In this document: positions 1 to 7,728 of the stretch, piece after piece
Layout of the letters: each line of letters begins with the position of its first letter
Numbering within the stretch: position 1 is the first letter of the stretch
NCBI GenBank assembly: GCA_036266155.1
Contig: DATANR010000091.1
Span: forward strand, 1 to 15,345
DNA length: 15,345 nucleotides
Reading direction: 5' to 3'
From: SIAJ01 sp036266155
Lineage (GTDB): Bacteria; Planctomycetota; Planctomycetia; Gemmatales; Gemmataceae
The notes under the pieces: generated by a model
Databases searched by the model: none
What the model saw: only the letters and a program-made list of their open reading frames with translations
What the model was told of the DNA's origin: nothing
Position numbers and translations under genes: made by a program

Positions 1-31
1 CCGATAATGTCATTTGGAAAGACATCATCGG
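1..31. repeat. Imperfect hairpin after the CBM2 gene
   Basis: Positions 1-11 and 21-31 are reverse complements at 10 of 11 places, with a 9-nt loop. The hairpin lies about 30 bp past the stop codon of the CBM2-array gene, which is read leftward, so it could act as its terminator. No T-run is visible on the exit side because the window ends there. Confidence 0.4.
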
Positions 32-32
32 G

Positions 33-55
33 CCGCTTACGCGGCTCCGCTCGCC
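33..55 (-). repeat. GGCGAGCGGAGC-type dispersed repeat, copy 1
   Basis: Read on the minus strand this begins GGCGAGCGGAGC and continues GCGTAAGC after one variable base. The same unit, in opposite orientation, is at 15320-15340, matching at 20 of 21 positions. Both copies are intergenic, next to a gene end or start. This suggests a short dispersed repeat of the genome rather than a gene-specific signal. Confidence 0.5.
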
Positions 56-60
56 ATTTG

Positions 61-3000
61 CTAAACCGCCTTCCCGTTCAACTTGACACCCGTGACCGCC
101 GAAACCTTGCCCCCCGCGGCGTAGATCGTGTTGAAGCCGAACGTGGCCGTTCCGCCGGCTGGGATGTTGGCGTTGAAGGTGTTCGGCTTGTTGTTGAACT
201 TGTAGTGATACCCACCGCCCGCGTTCGCCGTGCTGCTGGCGAGCGTCGCGTTCCAGAACTCCGACGTGATTGTGAACGGCGCGTCGAATTCGACCGTCCA
301 CCCGTTGATCGGCGTGGCGCCGTTGTTGTGGATCGTTACGTTCATGGTGGCGCCAGGCCCATAGTCTTGCGCCGTCTCGGTAATCGAGGCCGTGAAGTTC
401 TGGTCGTTGCTCCCGCCGCCATTGTTGTTGCCGCCGCCAAAGTCCGTCGTCCCGCCGGCACCGTTGTTGCCGACGACGATGCCATTGAGTTTCGTATTCA
501 CCATCGTCGGGTTGGCGCCCGCGGCGAAGGTCATGTTGAAGCCAAACGTCACGGTGCCGTTGACCTGGACGTTCGTATTAGACGACCCGGCGACGTTCTG
601 GAAGACGTAGTGGAACATGCCATTGCCGATCGACGAATTGCTGACGAGCTGGGAGTTCCAATAGTCGGTCACGGTGAACGGGGCGTCGAATTCGACCTTC
701 CAACCGTTCATGATCGACGTTCCGGTGTTCTTGACCGTGACGTCAGTGGTGGCACTCTGGGCCAACTGGTTGCGAAGCCCCTGGAGGACGAAGCCGGTGG
801 TCGAGCCGCCCGTGTTGCCGCCGCCGTTGTTCCCACCGCCATTGTTGCCGCCGCCGTAGTCCGTCGTCCCGCCGGCGCCGTTGTTACCGACGACGATGCC
901 GTCGAGCTTCGTGTTGACCATCGTTGGGTTGGCGCCCGCGGCGAACGTCATGTTGAAGCCGAACATCACGGTGCCGTTGACCGGGATGTTGGTGTTGAAC
1001 GACCCGGCGACGTTTTGGAAGACGTAGTGGAACATGCCGTTCCCGATCGACGCGCTGCTGATGAGCTGGGAGTTCCAGAAATCCGTCACCGTGAACGGGG
1101 CATCGAATTCGACCGTCCAACCGTTCATGATCGACGTGCCGGTGTTCTTGACAGTGACGTCGGTCGTGGCACTCTGGGCTAACTGGTTGCGCAGCGTCTG
1201 GAGGACGAAGCCGGTGGTCGATCCGCCGGTGTTGCCACCGCCGTTGTTCCCACCGCCATTTCCATTGCCGAAGTTGTAGTTGTTCGTCCCGCCGGCCCCG
1301 TTGTTGCCCACGAGCACACCGTTCAGCTTCGTGTTGGCCATGGTCCCGTTGCCGCTGGCATCGAGGGACGTGTTGAAGCCGAACGTGATGTTGCCGCCGG
1401 CCGGGATGTTTACCTTGGCGGAACCGGGCAAGCTCTGGAACACGTAGTGGTAAACGCCGTTTGTCAAGGCGTTGCTGACAAGCTGCGAATCCCAGAAGCC
1501 GGTGACGATGAACGGGGCGTCGAATTCGACCGTCCATCCCTGCATGGTCGTGTTGCCGGTGTTCCGGACCGTCACGTCGTTGGTGGTACCGGAGTTCGAC
1601 GAGTTGCGAACCAACTGAAGGACAAAGCCGGTAGTCGACCCGCCGGTATTGCCACCGCCATTGTTCCCACCGCCGTTATTGCCACCCCCGTTGTTGTTGC
1701 CGCCAATCGTGACCGCCGTGCCGTTCAGCTTCGCGTTCGTCAGCGTGGGAGTCGTGCCCTGGGGGAACGACGTGTTCAACCCGAACGTGACGGTGCCGCC
1801 AGCGACGATGTTGGTGTTCCAGAATCCCCCAATGTTCTGGAAGACGTAGTGGAACATGCCGTTGCCGATCGAGGCGTTGCTGACGAGCTGGGCGTTCCAG
1901 GAGTTAGTGATCGTGAACGGGGCGTCGAACTCGACCGACCAACCCTTCATGGTCGTTGTGCCGGTGTTTTTGATGCTGAGGTTGATGGTCGCGCCGTCGA
2001 TCCACTGGCTGGGGATGGCCTCCGTCAACGTACCGGTGGTTGACCCGCCCGTGTTGCCGCCACCGCCACCGCCGCCACCACCGCCGAGGGCCGTGCCGTT
2101 GAGCCGCAAATTGGAAATCGCCGGACTGGTGCCGGTCGGGAACGCGGAGTTGAACCCGAACACCGCGTTCCCGTTCGGCTTGATCGTGGAGTTGAACAGG
2201 CCTGGCGTGTTCTGGAATACGTAGTGGAACCCGCCGCCCGGGATCGCCGAGCTGCTCATGAGCTGGGCGTTCCAGACCTCGGCCACGGTGAAGGCGGCAT
2301 CGAACTCGACGGTCCAGCCCTTCATCGCCGTGGTGCCGGTGTTCTTGACGGTGATGTTGTTGGTCGCCCCGTCGCCCCAGGTTGAGATGATGGACTGTGC
2401 AAAGGTGCCGGTGGTCGACCCGCCGGTGTTGCCGCCGCCACCGCCGCCGCCCCCACCACCGTTGCCCGCGGAATTGCCGTTCAGGGTCACGTTCTGGATG
2501 GTGCGAGCGGTCCCCGCGTCAAGCATCGCGTTAAACCCGAACAGGCCGGTCAAGTGGGCCTTGATTGGTGCGTTGAACAGGCCGGGGATGTTCTGGAACA
2601 CGTAATGGTTGCCCGCGTGGCTCACGAGCTGAGCGTTCCAGACGTCGGTGATCGTGAACGGGGCGTCGAACTCGACCGTCCACCCGAGCATGGTCGAGTT
2701 GCCGGTGTTCTGGATCGTGATGTCGTTGGTCGTGCCCGTATCCCAGGAGCTGCGGATCCGCTGGCCGACAGTGCCGGTCGTCGAGCCGCCGATGTTCCCG
2801 CCCGTGTCCGGCTGCTTGCCGTTCAACGTGAACGACGAAATATAGGTCGGCGTGCCCGGATCGAACGACGTGTTGAAGCCGAATGTGATGGAACCGCCGA
2901 CAGGGATGACCGCGTTGTAGTAGCCCGGGATGTTCTTGAAGACGTAGTGCGTGCCGCTTTGGCTGAGGAACTGTGCGTTCCACCAATTGGTGATGTTGAA

Positions 3001-3348
3001 CGGCGCATCGAACTCGACGCGCCAGCCGACCATGGGCGCCTTGCCGTCGTTCTTGATCGTGATGTTGATGCTGGCCCCGTCGCCCCAGTTCTTGGTGACG
3101 GTCTCATAGACCACGCCATTGCCGCGAATGGGGGCCTGCTGGCCGGCCGGCGGCCCAACGGGCACTGCCACGGCCGCGGCCTGCACGGTCGCCTTGGGAG
3201 TCACAGTCGGTGACGGGGTGACGGTCGCGGGTTGCTGCGTGACCGTCGTCAGCGTCCCCACGTTGCCCGCGGTCAACACCGCGGGCGCGAGACGGCTTTC
3301 GAGATCACGAACGGCCAAACGAACTTTGGAACGGCGAGAGCGGCTCAT
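61..3348 (-). CDS. Secreted protein with eight tandem CBM2-like modules and no catalytic domain
   Basis: The 1095-residue product begins at an internal Met followed by an Arg/Lys-rich stretch and LESRLAPAV, the N-terminal style of planctomycete exported surface proteins; an in-frame start 29 codons upstream would hide this, so I chose 3348. A Thr/Pro/Val-rich stalk (about 25-75) precedes eight modules at about residues 81-178, 193-291, 315-421, 440-548, 575-681, 714-821, 853-960 and 984-1095. Each carries the CBM2 signature: an N-T-G strand, GW-x-VEFDAPF, a WNA/WNS motif, HYVF and a closing FGFN. Linkers are Gly runs or NNGGG repeats ending GGSTTG. I see no Cys, so the usual CBM2 disulfide is absent. 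Modules 5-7 lack the early Trp; modules 6 and 7 are about 90% identical. No glycoside hydrolase or anchor domain is present. I infer an adhesive or polysaccharide-binding surface protein; the exact ligand is unknown. Confidence 0.85.
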   Translation of the reverse strand: MSRSRRSKVRLAVRDLESRLAPAVLTAGNVGTLTTVTQQPATVTPSPTVTPKATVQAAAVAVPVGPPAGQQAPIRGNGVVYETVTKNWGDGASINITIKNDGKAPMVGWRVEFDAPFNITNWWNAQFLSQSGTHYVFKNIPGYYNAVIPVGGSITFGFNTSFDPGTPTYISSFTLNGKQPDTGGNIGGSTTGTVGQRIRSSWDTGTTNDITIQNTGNSTMLGWTVEFDAPFTITDVWNAQLVSHAGNHYVFQNIPGLFNAPIKAHLTGLFGFNAMLDAGTARTIQNVTLNGNSAGNGGGGGGGGGGNTGGSTTGTFAQSIISTWGDGATNNITVKNTGTTAMKGWTVEFDAAFTVAEVWNAQLMSSSAIPGGGFHYVFQNTPGLFNSTIKPNGNAVFGFNSAFPTGTSPAISNLRLNGTALGGGGGGGGGGNTGGSTTGTLTEAIPSQWIDGATINLSIKNTGTTTMKGWSVEFDAPFTITNSWNAQLVSNASIGNGMFHYVFQNIGGFWNTNIVAGGTVTFGLNTSFPQGTTPTLTNAKLNGTAVTIGGNNNGGGNNGGGNNGGGNTGGSTTGFVLQLVRNSSNSGTTNDVTVRNTGNTTMQGWTVEFDAPFIVTGFWDSQLVSNALTNGVYHYVFQSLPGSAKVNIPAGGNITFGFNTSLDASGNGTMANTKLNGVLVGNNGAGGTNNYNFGNGNGGGNNGGGNTGGSTTGFVLQTLRNQLAQSATTDVTVKNTGTSIMNGWTVEFDAPFTVTDFWNSQLISSASIGNGMFHYVFQNVAGSFNTNIPVNGTVMFGFNMTFAAGANPTMVNTKLDGIVVGNNGAGGTTDYGGGNNGGGNNGGGNTGGSTTGFVLQGLRNQLAQSATTDVTVKNTGTSIMNGWKVEFDAPFTVTDYWNSQLVSNSSIGNGMFHYVFQNVAGSSNTNVQVNGTVTFGFNMTFAAGANPTMVNTKLNGIVVGNNGAGGTTDFGGGNNNGGGSNDQNFTASITETAQDYGPGATMNVTIHNNGATPINGWTVEFDAPFTITSEFWNATLASSTANAGGGYHYKFNNKPNTFNANIPAGGTATFGFNTIYAAGGKVSAVTGVKLNGKAV
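469..1209 (-). repeat. Near-identical duplicated CBM2 modules 6 and 7
   Basis: Modules 6 (886-1209) and 7 (469-792) differ at about 11 of 108 residues, and their linkers share the same GNNGAGGTTD segment. The repeat period is 139 residues (417 bp). The other modules are far more diverged, so this is the most recent duplication or gene-conversion event in the array. Confidence 0.75.
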
Positions 3349-3390
3349 GAGGGACCCCGGCAGCGGTGGAACACGAGTCAAATACACAAT

Positions 3391-3480
3391 CCGGCAGGTA
3401 ATAGGGATTTTAAGCACAGGCAGACCCTGCCGCATAGGGCGGCTTTGCCGAATACATCAAGTTTTCGGTAGGGTTTGAGA
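3391..3480 (-). ncRNA. Structured leader upstream of the CBM2-array gene, possible c-di-GMP-I-like riboswitch
   Basis: Read leftward, the leader has CAAACC (3472-3477), CGAAA (3463-3467) and GCAAAGCC (3441-3448), then a GGCAGGGUCUGCC hairpin. The first three words occur in the same order in the c-di-GMP-I (GEMM) riboswitch. Visible stems are CCGAA/UUCGG (3464-3468 with 3448-3452), GCCGC/GCGGC (3439-3443 with 3429-3433) and GGCAG/CUGCC (3427-3431 with 3419-3423). The last two overlap and exclude each other; a third option pairs 3426-3431 with 3393-3398. Spacing between the second and third words is longer than in GEMM, and the GEMM outer stem is not evident. It is therefore either a diverged member or another leader type. 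It ends about 45-65 nt before the start codon. Confidence 0.35.
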
Positions 3481-3644
3481 CGATTGTGAGGTTCGACAAG
3501 AGCCAGCGCTTGACAATGGCTGATTTATCAGACTGCCGAAGGGCCTGAGCGGGAAGCGAGGGGATGAAAATGCAGCGAGGCCCCCGGCAGCTGCCAAGAG
3601 CCCCAATGATGTCACTCTTATAGTCTGGCGAAAATAATATCGAT

Positions 3645-4049
3645 TTAGGCCGGCACGAGTTCGGATTCAGCTTCACAATCATCCGGTTCGATGCTCTCTT
3701 GCCGGCTGTCTCGCTCTTCACGACAAGCCGTCAGCAATGCTTGCCGCAACTCCCAGTCCGTCTGTCCGCCACAATCCCAAGCCCGAATGACGTGCGACGT
3801 TGCGGGGTTCAGGCCGGCCACGTGCGTCAGCCACGCGATCCCGGCATCGAGCTGGTAGTCGGCCGTCTCCGGATGGTTCCAAGCGATATGCGTTGCCAGG
3901 CAGCCCATCGGCAACGCGCGCGTAAAAGCCCCATGAATCAGCAATGGGCTGCCACTCTCCAGCAGCGAAATGAGCCGATCAAGGCCCGCATCGGTCGTGT
4001 GCGGGAACCAATTGTCGCGCAACTCTTGCAAACACGGTGCGTCGATCAT
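3645..4049 (-). CDS. Small protein of unknown function
   Basis: The product is 134 residues, starting MIDAPCLQEL. I chose this start over an in-frame Met 57 codons upstream because GAGGAG lies 7 nt before it (4057-4062) and the longer N-terminus is compositionally poor. The protein looks soluble, with no signal peptide or membrane span. It has an amphipathic start, a central stretch with AFTRALPMGC, a conserved-looking W-D-C-G-G turn near residues 91-95, and an acidic tail rich in Glu, Asp and Ser. I do not recognise the family. It reads toward the CBM2 gene with about 300 bp between them, so co-transcription is uncertain. Confidence 0.6.
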   Translation of the reverse strand: MIDAPCLQELRDNWFPHTTDAGLDRLISLLESGSPLLIHGAFTRALPMGCLATHIAWNHPETADYQLDAGIAWLTHVAGLNPATSHVIRAWDCGGQTDWELRQALLTACREERDSRQESIEPDDCEAESELVPA

Positions 4050-4460
4050 GGCCCGACTCCTCAAGGAGCGATGCGGAGGCACAACTACCGTCAATCGCAT
4101 AACCGTATTGGTTTGCGAACTTCGGTAGTCAATCTGTCCACAGCCGGTAGGTGCGAACGCCGGCCGGTATTGAGTAAATGTCGCCCGGGTTGGATTGCTC
4201 CAGGCGGCGAGCCCCGCCATCGAACTGACGGTTGGGGGCCAAGGCGGATTGGTGTTGCGAGGACATCGTATTCGAACTCACTGATGCGTGTCAAGAGTGG
4301 GAGGTTCGCTTTTCCACAGATTAACGCAAGATACTATATTCAAATGAGTTACGAACGAAGTGGACGACCGTGAGCTATGGACGAACGTACAAGCAAATTG
4401 AGTGGTTTCGGATCCAGCGACTTGTCGAAATTGACGTTAATGAATTGATGAAAAGACAAC

Positions 4461-4542
4461 GAGATTAGGATTGAGATTGAGATTAGGATTAAGACCGATC
4501 CGTCCACTCAGGACAGCGTGGATCCGTCCTAATCCTAATCTC
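4461..4542. repeat. GATTAGGATT-family inverted repeat, copy 1
   Basis: A perfect 12-bp inverted repeat, GAGATTAGGATT at 4461-4472 and its complement at 4531-4542, has a second GATTAGGATT copy inside at 4481-4490. The 18 bases at 4461-4478 recur exactly at 8017-8034, so this is a dispersed family. It lies past the stop of the YTV gene and could also serve as a terminator. Confidence 0.7.
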
Positions 4543-4543
4543 T

Positions 4544-4568
4544 TCTGACCTCTGACTTCTGACCTCTG
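4544..4568. repeat. 7-bp tandem repeat TCTGACC
   Basis: TCTGACC, TCTGACT, TCTGACC and TCTG follow one another without gaps, making 3.6 copies. The block sits between the GATTAGGATT inverted repeat and the stop codon of the YTV gene at 4573. It is probably part of the same intergenic element. Confidence 0.7.
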
Positions 4569-4572
4569 TGCC

Positions 4573-6501
4573 TTACCAGCCCAGCGGACGATTGCACCAC
4601 ACTCGGCTATTGATCACGCGGTGGAACAATCCGCCGTGCAGCAGGCCGTCGAACAGGCCGGGCTTGCCGCAAGGATCACAGACCGGTCCGCAAGCGGGCG
4701 TGCTGCAGTCCGGCTTGCACGTCGGCGCCGGGCACGCTTCCTGCGTGCAGACCACACGCGGCTTCTTCACGCACACCGTGTACTCCTTGCACACCGGCAC
4801 GCGCTTGCACTCCGTCGTCGCGACGCACTCGGTTACCGTGTACGGCACGCGGCACGTCGTCGTGTACGGCACTTGCTTGCAAACCGTGTAGGGAACCTGC
4901 TTGCAGACCACTTCCTGCGTCGTCGTGCAGACCTTGGTCGGAACTTGCTTGACGCAGGTTTCCTGCACCATCTTGGTCGTGGTCACGGGGACCGTCTTCT
5001 CGATCGTCTCGGTCACCATGCGGGTCGTCTGGTAGGCAACACGCTTGGTCTCGGTCACCGGCACGTTCTTCGTCACCGTGTATGGCACCCGTTCAACCAC
5101 GCGCTCCTGAACCATGCGGGTCGTCGTCACCGGCACGACGCGGGTGCAGACGCCGCCTTCGACGAACACGCGGCCCGGAGCTTCTTCGCCGTGGCCCGGC
5201 AGCGACGCCGCGTTCGGGCAACCACAAACGATTCCGTTCGGGCCGACCGGCGTGCCGCAGTTGCCGCCATCGCAGTAGCAACCCTTGACCACGCGGGTCA
5301 ATGTGTACGGCACCGACTTCTTGATCACCTTCTGACACATGCGGTGCGTGACGCACGGGACTTGCTTGGCGACGGTCTCCTTGACCATCTTGGTGATCTG
5401 CATCGGCACTTGTTCAGTAACCGTGTACGGCACCTTCTTGCAGACCGTGACCGGGACCTTCGTGCAGATCGTCTTGCGCACCATCGTGGTGCACGGGACG
5501 GTTTCGCACACGGTCCGGTAGGTGCAGACCTGGCGGGTCTTGGTCTCGCACGGGCCGCGTTGCATACACATTTTCGTGCCGCACGGCTTCTGCACCATCT
5601 GGCAGGTGCATGGGTCGAAGCAGCACGTGTAGACCGGCACGCAGACGATCTGCAGCTTGCCGGGGCACGTGTAGGTTTCGCAATGAACTTCCGGGACCCG
5701 CCGGGTCACGGTCTTCATCGTGCAGACCGGCTCGCAGACCGTGTTCGTGCGCGTCTGCATGATGGTCTCGGTGCAATCGCGGTAGGCCGTCCGGCAGACA
5801 ATCCGCGTCGACGTCACGCACACCGGCTTGCACACCGTCTCGCAGATTGTCCGGTAGTGCGTCTCGGTCACCGGCACGCAGATCGTCTCACAGACTTCCC
5901 GGCAACCAGTCTCGCACACCGTCTTGCAAACCTGGAATTGCTCGGTCTTGCAATGTGTCTCGGTCACCGGCTTGCAGACCGTGTGGACGCATTCCTTGTA
6001 GCACGTTTCGTTGACCTGCTTGCAGACCGTGTAGGTGCAGTCCTTGTAGCAAGTCTCCGTGACCGGCTTGCAGACCGTCTCGCACTTCTTCTGCATCACG
6101 GTCTCGGTGACCGGCTTGCAGACGGTGTATGTGACGTCCTTCATGACCGTCTGGACGCACGGCTTGCACACCGTTTCCTGAACGGTGCGATAGCACGTCT
6201 CGTGAACGGTCTTGTAGCAGGTTTTGCACTCGTCCCGGTAGCAGGTCTTGGTGACCGGCTTCATGACCGTCTCTTTAACGGTCTCGTAGCAGACCTTGGT
6301 CCGCTTTTCCTGGACGGAGTCGTAGACGACCTTGTAGGTCGGCTTGAGCTGATTGTCGCACGCGGCGACGTTGGTCTGACACTCGCCGGTCGCGGGGGCA
6401 CAGTTGCACCCGCCGGCCAGGCCGCCGAGGCCCGCCCGGGCCTGAGCCGCCCCGACCAGGACGAGGGCCGTGACCGCCAGGGCTGCCAAGCGATTCCTCA
6501 T
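4573..6501 (-). CDS. Secreted Cys-rich YTV-repeat protein
   Basis: The product has 642 residues. The start is fixed by a perfect AGGAGG 8 nt upstream (6510-6515). A Sec signal peptide covers about residues 1-23, with likely cleavage after ARA. The rest is built of short repeats. From about 55 to 260 they read like CKPVTETC-Y-x-x-C-x-YTVC; from about 345 to 570 they read VPYTVT-x-x-VP and TTTKMVQET. About 73 Cys (hand count) occur, roughly one residue in nine. A CC/CxC-dense patch is at 274-346, a Gly/Asn spacer at 407-450, and a CxxxC-rich tail ends in an aromatic motif near 616-642. This is the YTV type (Pfam YTV, PF07639), known from planctomycetes and connected there with cell-wall proteins. 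I infer a disulfide-cross-linked structural role in the envelope. No enzyme motif is present. Confidence 0.88.
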   Translation of the reverse strand: MRNRLAALAVTALVLVGAAQARAGLGGLAGGCNCAPATGECQTNVAACDNQLKPTYKVVYDSVQEKRTKVCYETVKETVMKPVTKTCYRDECKTCYKTVHETCYRTVQETVCKPCVQTVMKDVTYTVCKPVTETVMQKKCETVCKPVTETCYKDCTYTVCKQVNETCYKECVHTVCKPVTETHCKTEQFQVCKTVCETGCREVCETICVPVTETHYRTICETVCKPVCVTSTRIVCRTAYRDCTETIMQTRTNTVCEPVCTMKTVTRRVPEVHCETYTCPGKLQIVCVPVYTCCFDPCTCQMVQKPCGTKMCMQRGPCETKTRQVCTYRTVCETVPCTTMVRKTICTKVPVTVCKKVPYTVTEQVPMQITKMVKETVAKQVPCVTHRMCQKVIKKSVPYTLTRVVKGCYCDGGNCGTPVGPNGIVCGCPNAASLPGHGEEAPGRVFVEGGVCTRVVPVTTTRMVQERVVERVPYTVTKNVPVTETKRVAYQTTRMVTETIEKTVPVTTTKMVQETCVKQVPTKVCTTTQEVVCKQVPYTVCKQVPYTTTCRVPYTVTECVATTECKRVPVCKEYTVCVKKPRVVCTQEACPAPTCKPDCSTPACGPVCDPCGKPGLFDGLLHGGLFHRVINSRVWCNRPLGW

Positions 6502-6958
6502 GTTGTCGGCCTCCTGCAAGCCGGCGTCCTGCCGGCTGTATTCGTCGCGAATGGGTCAGAGACATCGTGTCCCAGACCGACGGCCCGCCCGCCGGCCCCC
6601 ACTCACGCAGGTGTTCCTTGACGCGCCAAAGCTCAAATCCTTTGGGCACAGCGCATCTACTGCGTCCGGTTTATCGGCGTTGCCGGAACGGGCGGATGAT
6701 GCCCAAAGCCCCGACATGCCGAGTTCCCCCCATTCCGCGCCCGTTCCTGCGGCGCATGCGGCGGATGCGGGATGGTGCGATCGTGCGGGTGGTAGGGGCG
6801 GGATGGGAATGTAGGGTTGAATGGGCGCAATCGGCGACAGACTCGAATCTCAATCAGACCTGGCGGCCTCTAAGCCCCCAACCCGCGACTATTCGGGTCG
6901 AGCGTCTACCAATACTACGGGGTCATCACCCCAATTCCGTTCACACTGGGAGCCTCAC
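6502..6958. other. Divergent intergenic region between YTV and SOD genes
   Basis: This region must hold both promoters. No ORF on either strand looks genuine. Visible elements are the YTV-side hairpin at 6519-6537 and a GGGGT-catc-ACCCC hairpin at 6919-6932 in the SOD leader. I could not identify convincing -35/-10 pairs. Confidence 0.55.
6510..6537 (-). promoter_or_regulatory. Shine-Dalgarno and adjoining hairpin of the YTV gene
   Basis: AGGAGG at 6510-6515 (minus strand) is 8 nt before the ATG. Three bases upstream of it is a perfect 7-bp hairpin, AGCCGGC-AGGAC-GCCGGCU (6519-6537). Such a stem beside a strong ribosome site may stabilise the 5' end of an abundant message or modulate initiation; that role is inference. 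Confidence 0.6.
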
Positions 6959-7576
6959 ATGGCGCACTCTCTTCCGTCGCTGCCGTATGCCTTTAACGCG
7001 CTCGAGCCGCACATCGACGCCCTGACGATGGAGATTCACTCTCAGCGTCATCACAAGGCCTACGTCGACAACCTGAACAAGGCCCTCGACGGCCACACCG
7101 ACCTCGCGGCCAAGTCGATCGAGCAGCTCCTCCGCGACATCAAGAGCGTCCCTGAGTCGATTCGTCAGCCCGTCATCAACAACGGCGGCGGCCACCACAA
7201 TCACAGCCTGTTCTGGACGATCATGGGACCGAACGGCGGCGGCGAGCCCTCCGGCGCCCTCGGCGACGCCATCAAGGCGACCTTCGGCGACTTCGCGGCC
7301 TTCAAGGCCAAGATCAAGGAGAACGCCCTGGGTCAGTTCGGCAGCGGCTGGTCGTGGCTCGTGTGGGACGGCGGCAAGCTCGCCGCGGTCAAGAAGCCGA
7401 ACCAGGATAGCCCGCTCATGGACGGCGTCGTGCCGGTGCTCGGCATCGACGTCTGGGAACACGCCTATTACCTGAAGTACCAGAACAAGCGGCCGGACTA
7501 CGTCGACGCCTGGTGGAACACGGTCAACTGGAAGGCCGTCGACGAGCGGTTTGCCAACGCCAAGGCCGGCAAGTAA
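6959..7576 (+). CDS. sodA: Superoxide dismutase, manganese type
   Basis: The product is 205 residues, the usual length for Fe/Mn superoxide dismutase, which converts superoxide to oxygen and peroxide. The start at MAHSLPSLPY matches the family N-terminus; a longer frame adds 46 unrelated residues. GGGAG lies about 6 nt upstream. Metal ligands are visible as His27 (in MEIH), His82 (in NHSLFW), Asp164 and His168 (in DVWEHAYY). Gly in NNGGGHHNHS and Gln149 in NQDSPL are at the positions that favour Mn over Fe. No signal peptide is present, so it is cytoplasmic. The gene stands alone, preceded by a short leader hairpin and followed by a strong palindrome. Metal preference from sequence is reliable but not absolute; it could be cambialistic. 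Confidence 0.95.
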   Translation: MAHSLPSLPYAFNALEPHIDALTMEIHSQRHHKAYVDNLNKALDGHTDLAAKSIEQLLRDIKSVPESIRQPVINNGGGHHNHSLFWTIMGPNGGGEPSGALGDAIKATFGDFAAFKAKIKENALGQFGSGWSWLVWDGGKLAAVKKPNQDSPLMDGVVPVLGIDVWEHAYYLKYQNKRPDYVDAWWNTVNWKAVDERFANAKAGK

Positions 7577-7580
7577 TCAT

Positions 7581-7646
7581 CGTTGGAGTCCCGCCTTCAG
7601 GCGGTCGGGGTTCTGCCAAAGACCGCCTAAACGCGGGACTCCAACG
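7581..7646. repeat. Long palindrome after the SOD gene, possible terminator
   Basis: CGTTGGAGTCCCGC (7581-7594) pairs perfectly with 7633-7646. Inside, AGGCGGTC (7599-7606) pairs perfectly with 7621-7628, separated from the outer stem by a 4x4 internal loop, with a 14-nt apical loop. It begins 5 bp past the SOD stop. It could end SOD transcription, but there is no T-run, and its size suggests a mobile REP-like palindrome. Confidence 0.75.
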
Positions 7647-7728
7647 AACTGGCTCGCCTTGACGGATTGGCCTCCCCCGTTATCCTCCGGCTGGCTTCGA
7701 GCCACATGGATTTACGGGGGAGAGTCCC

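Larger units (their letters stand above)
4050..4572. other. Intergenic spacer of about 520 bp
   Basis: No credible gene is seen on either strand; open frames here are antisense or upstream extensions. The right part holds an inverted repeat and a 7-bp tandem repeat, listed separately. The left part should contain the promoter of the small unknown gene; a TTGACT lies on the minus strand about 70 bp upstream, without a convincing -10 partner. Confidence 0.6.

Noticed and set aside
7..1182. A 391-codon open frame on the plus strand, plus similar frames to 3478
   Set aside because: They are shadows of the CBM2 array; their repeats (VVVDRDV, RRPAG) simply reflect the repeated DNA of the real gene.
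469..1209. Regular repeat units that might be mistaken for a CRISPR or satellite array
   Set aside because: The 417-bp period is coding, in frame, and corresponds to protein modules with linkers.
2045..2085. Run of GCC/ACC triplets that could be a microsatellite or assembly artefact
   Set aside because: It encodes a Gly run in a module linker, and a similar linker occurs at 2430-2465; the reading frame continues cleanly on both sides.
4270..4350. GGTTCG-containing stretch that could hint at a tRNA T-arm
   Set aside because: No cloverleaf or acceptor stem could be drawn around it.
3699..4373. A 224-codon frame on the plus strand
   Set aside because: It is antisense to the small unknown gene, which has a GAGGAG ribosome site and a more natural composition.
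4621..6621. A 666-codon open frame on the plus strand
   Set aside because: It is antisense to the YTV gene over nearly its whole length and reads as Arg/His/Leu/Ala low-complexity repeats mirroring the repeated codons. It has no ribosome site. The minus frame has a signal peptide and a perfect Shine-Dalgarno.
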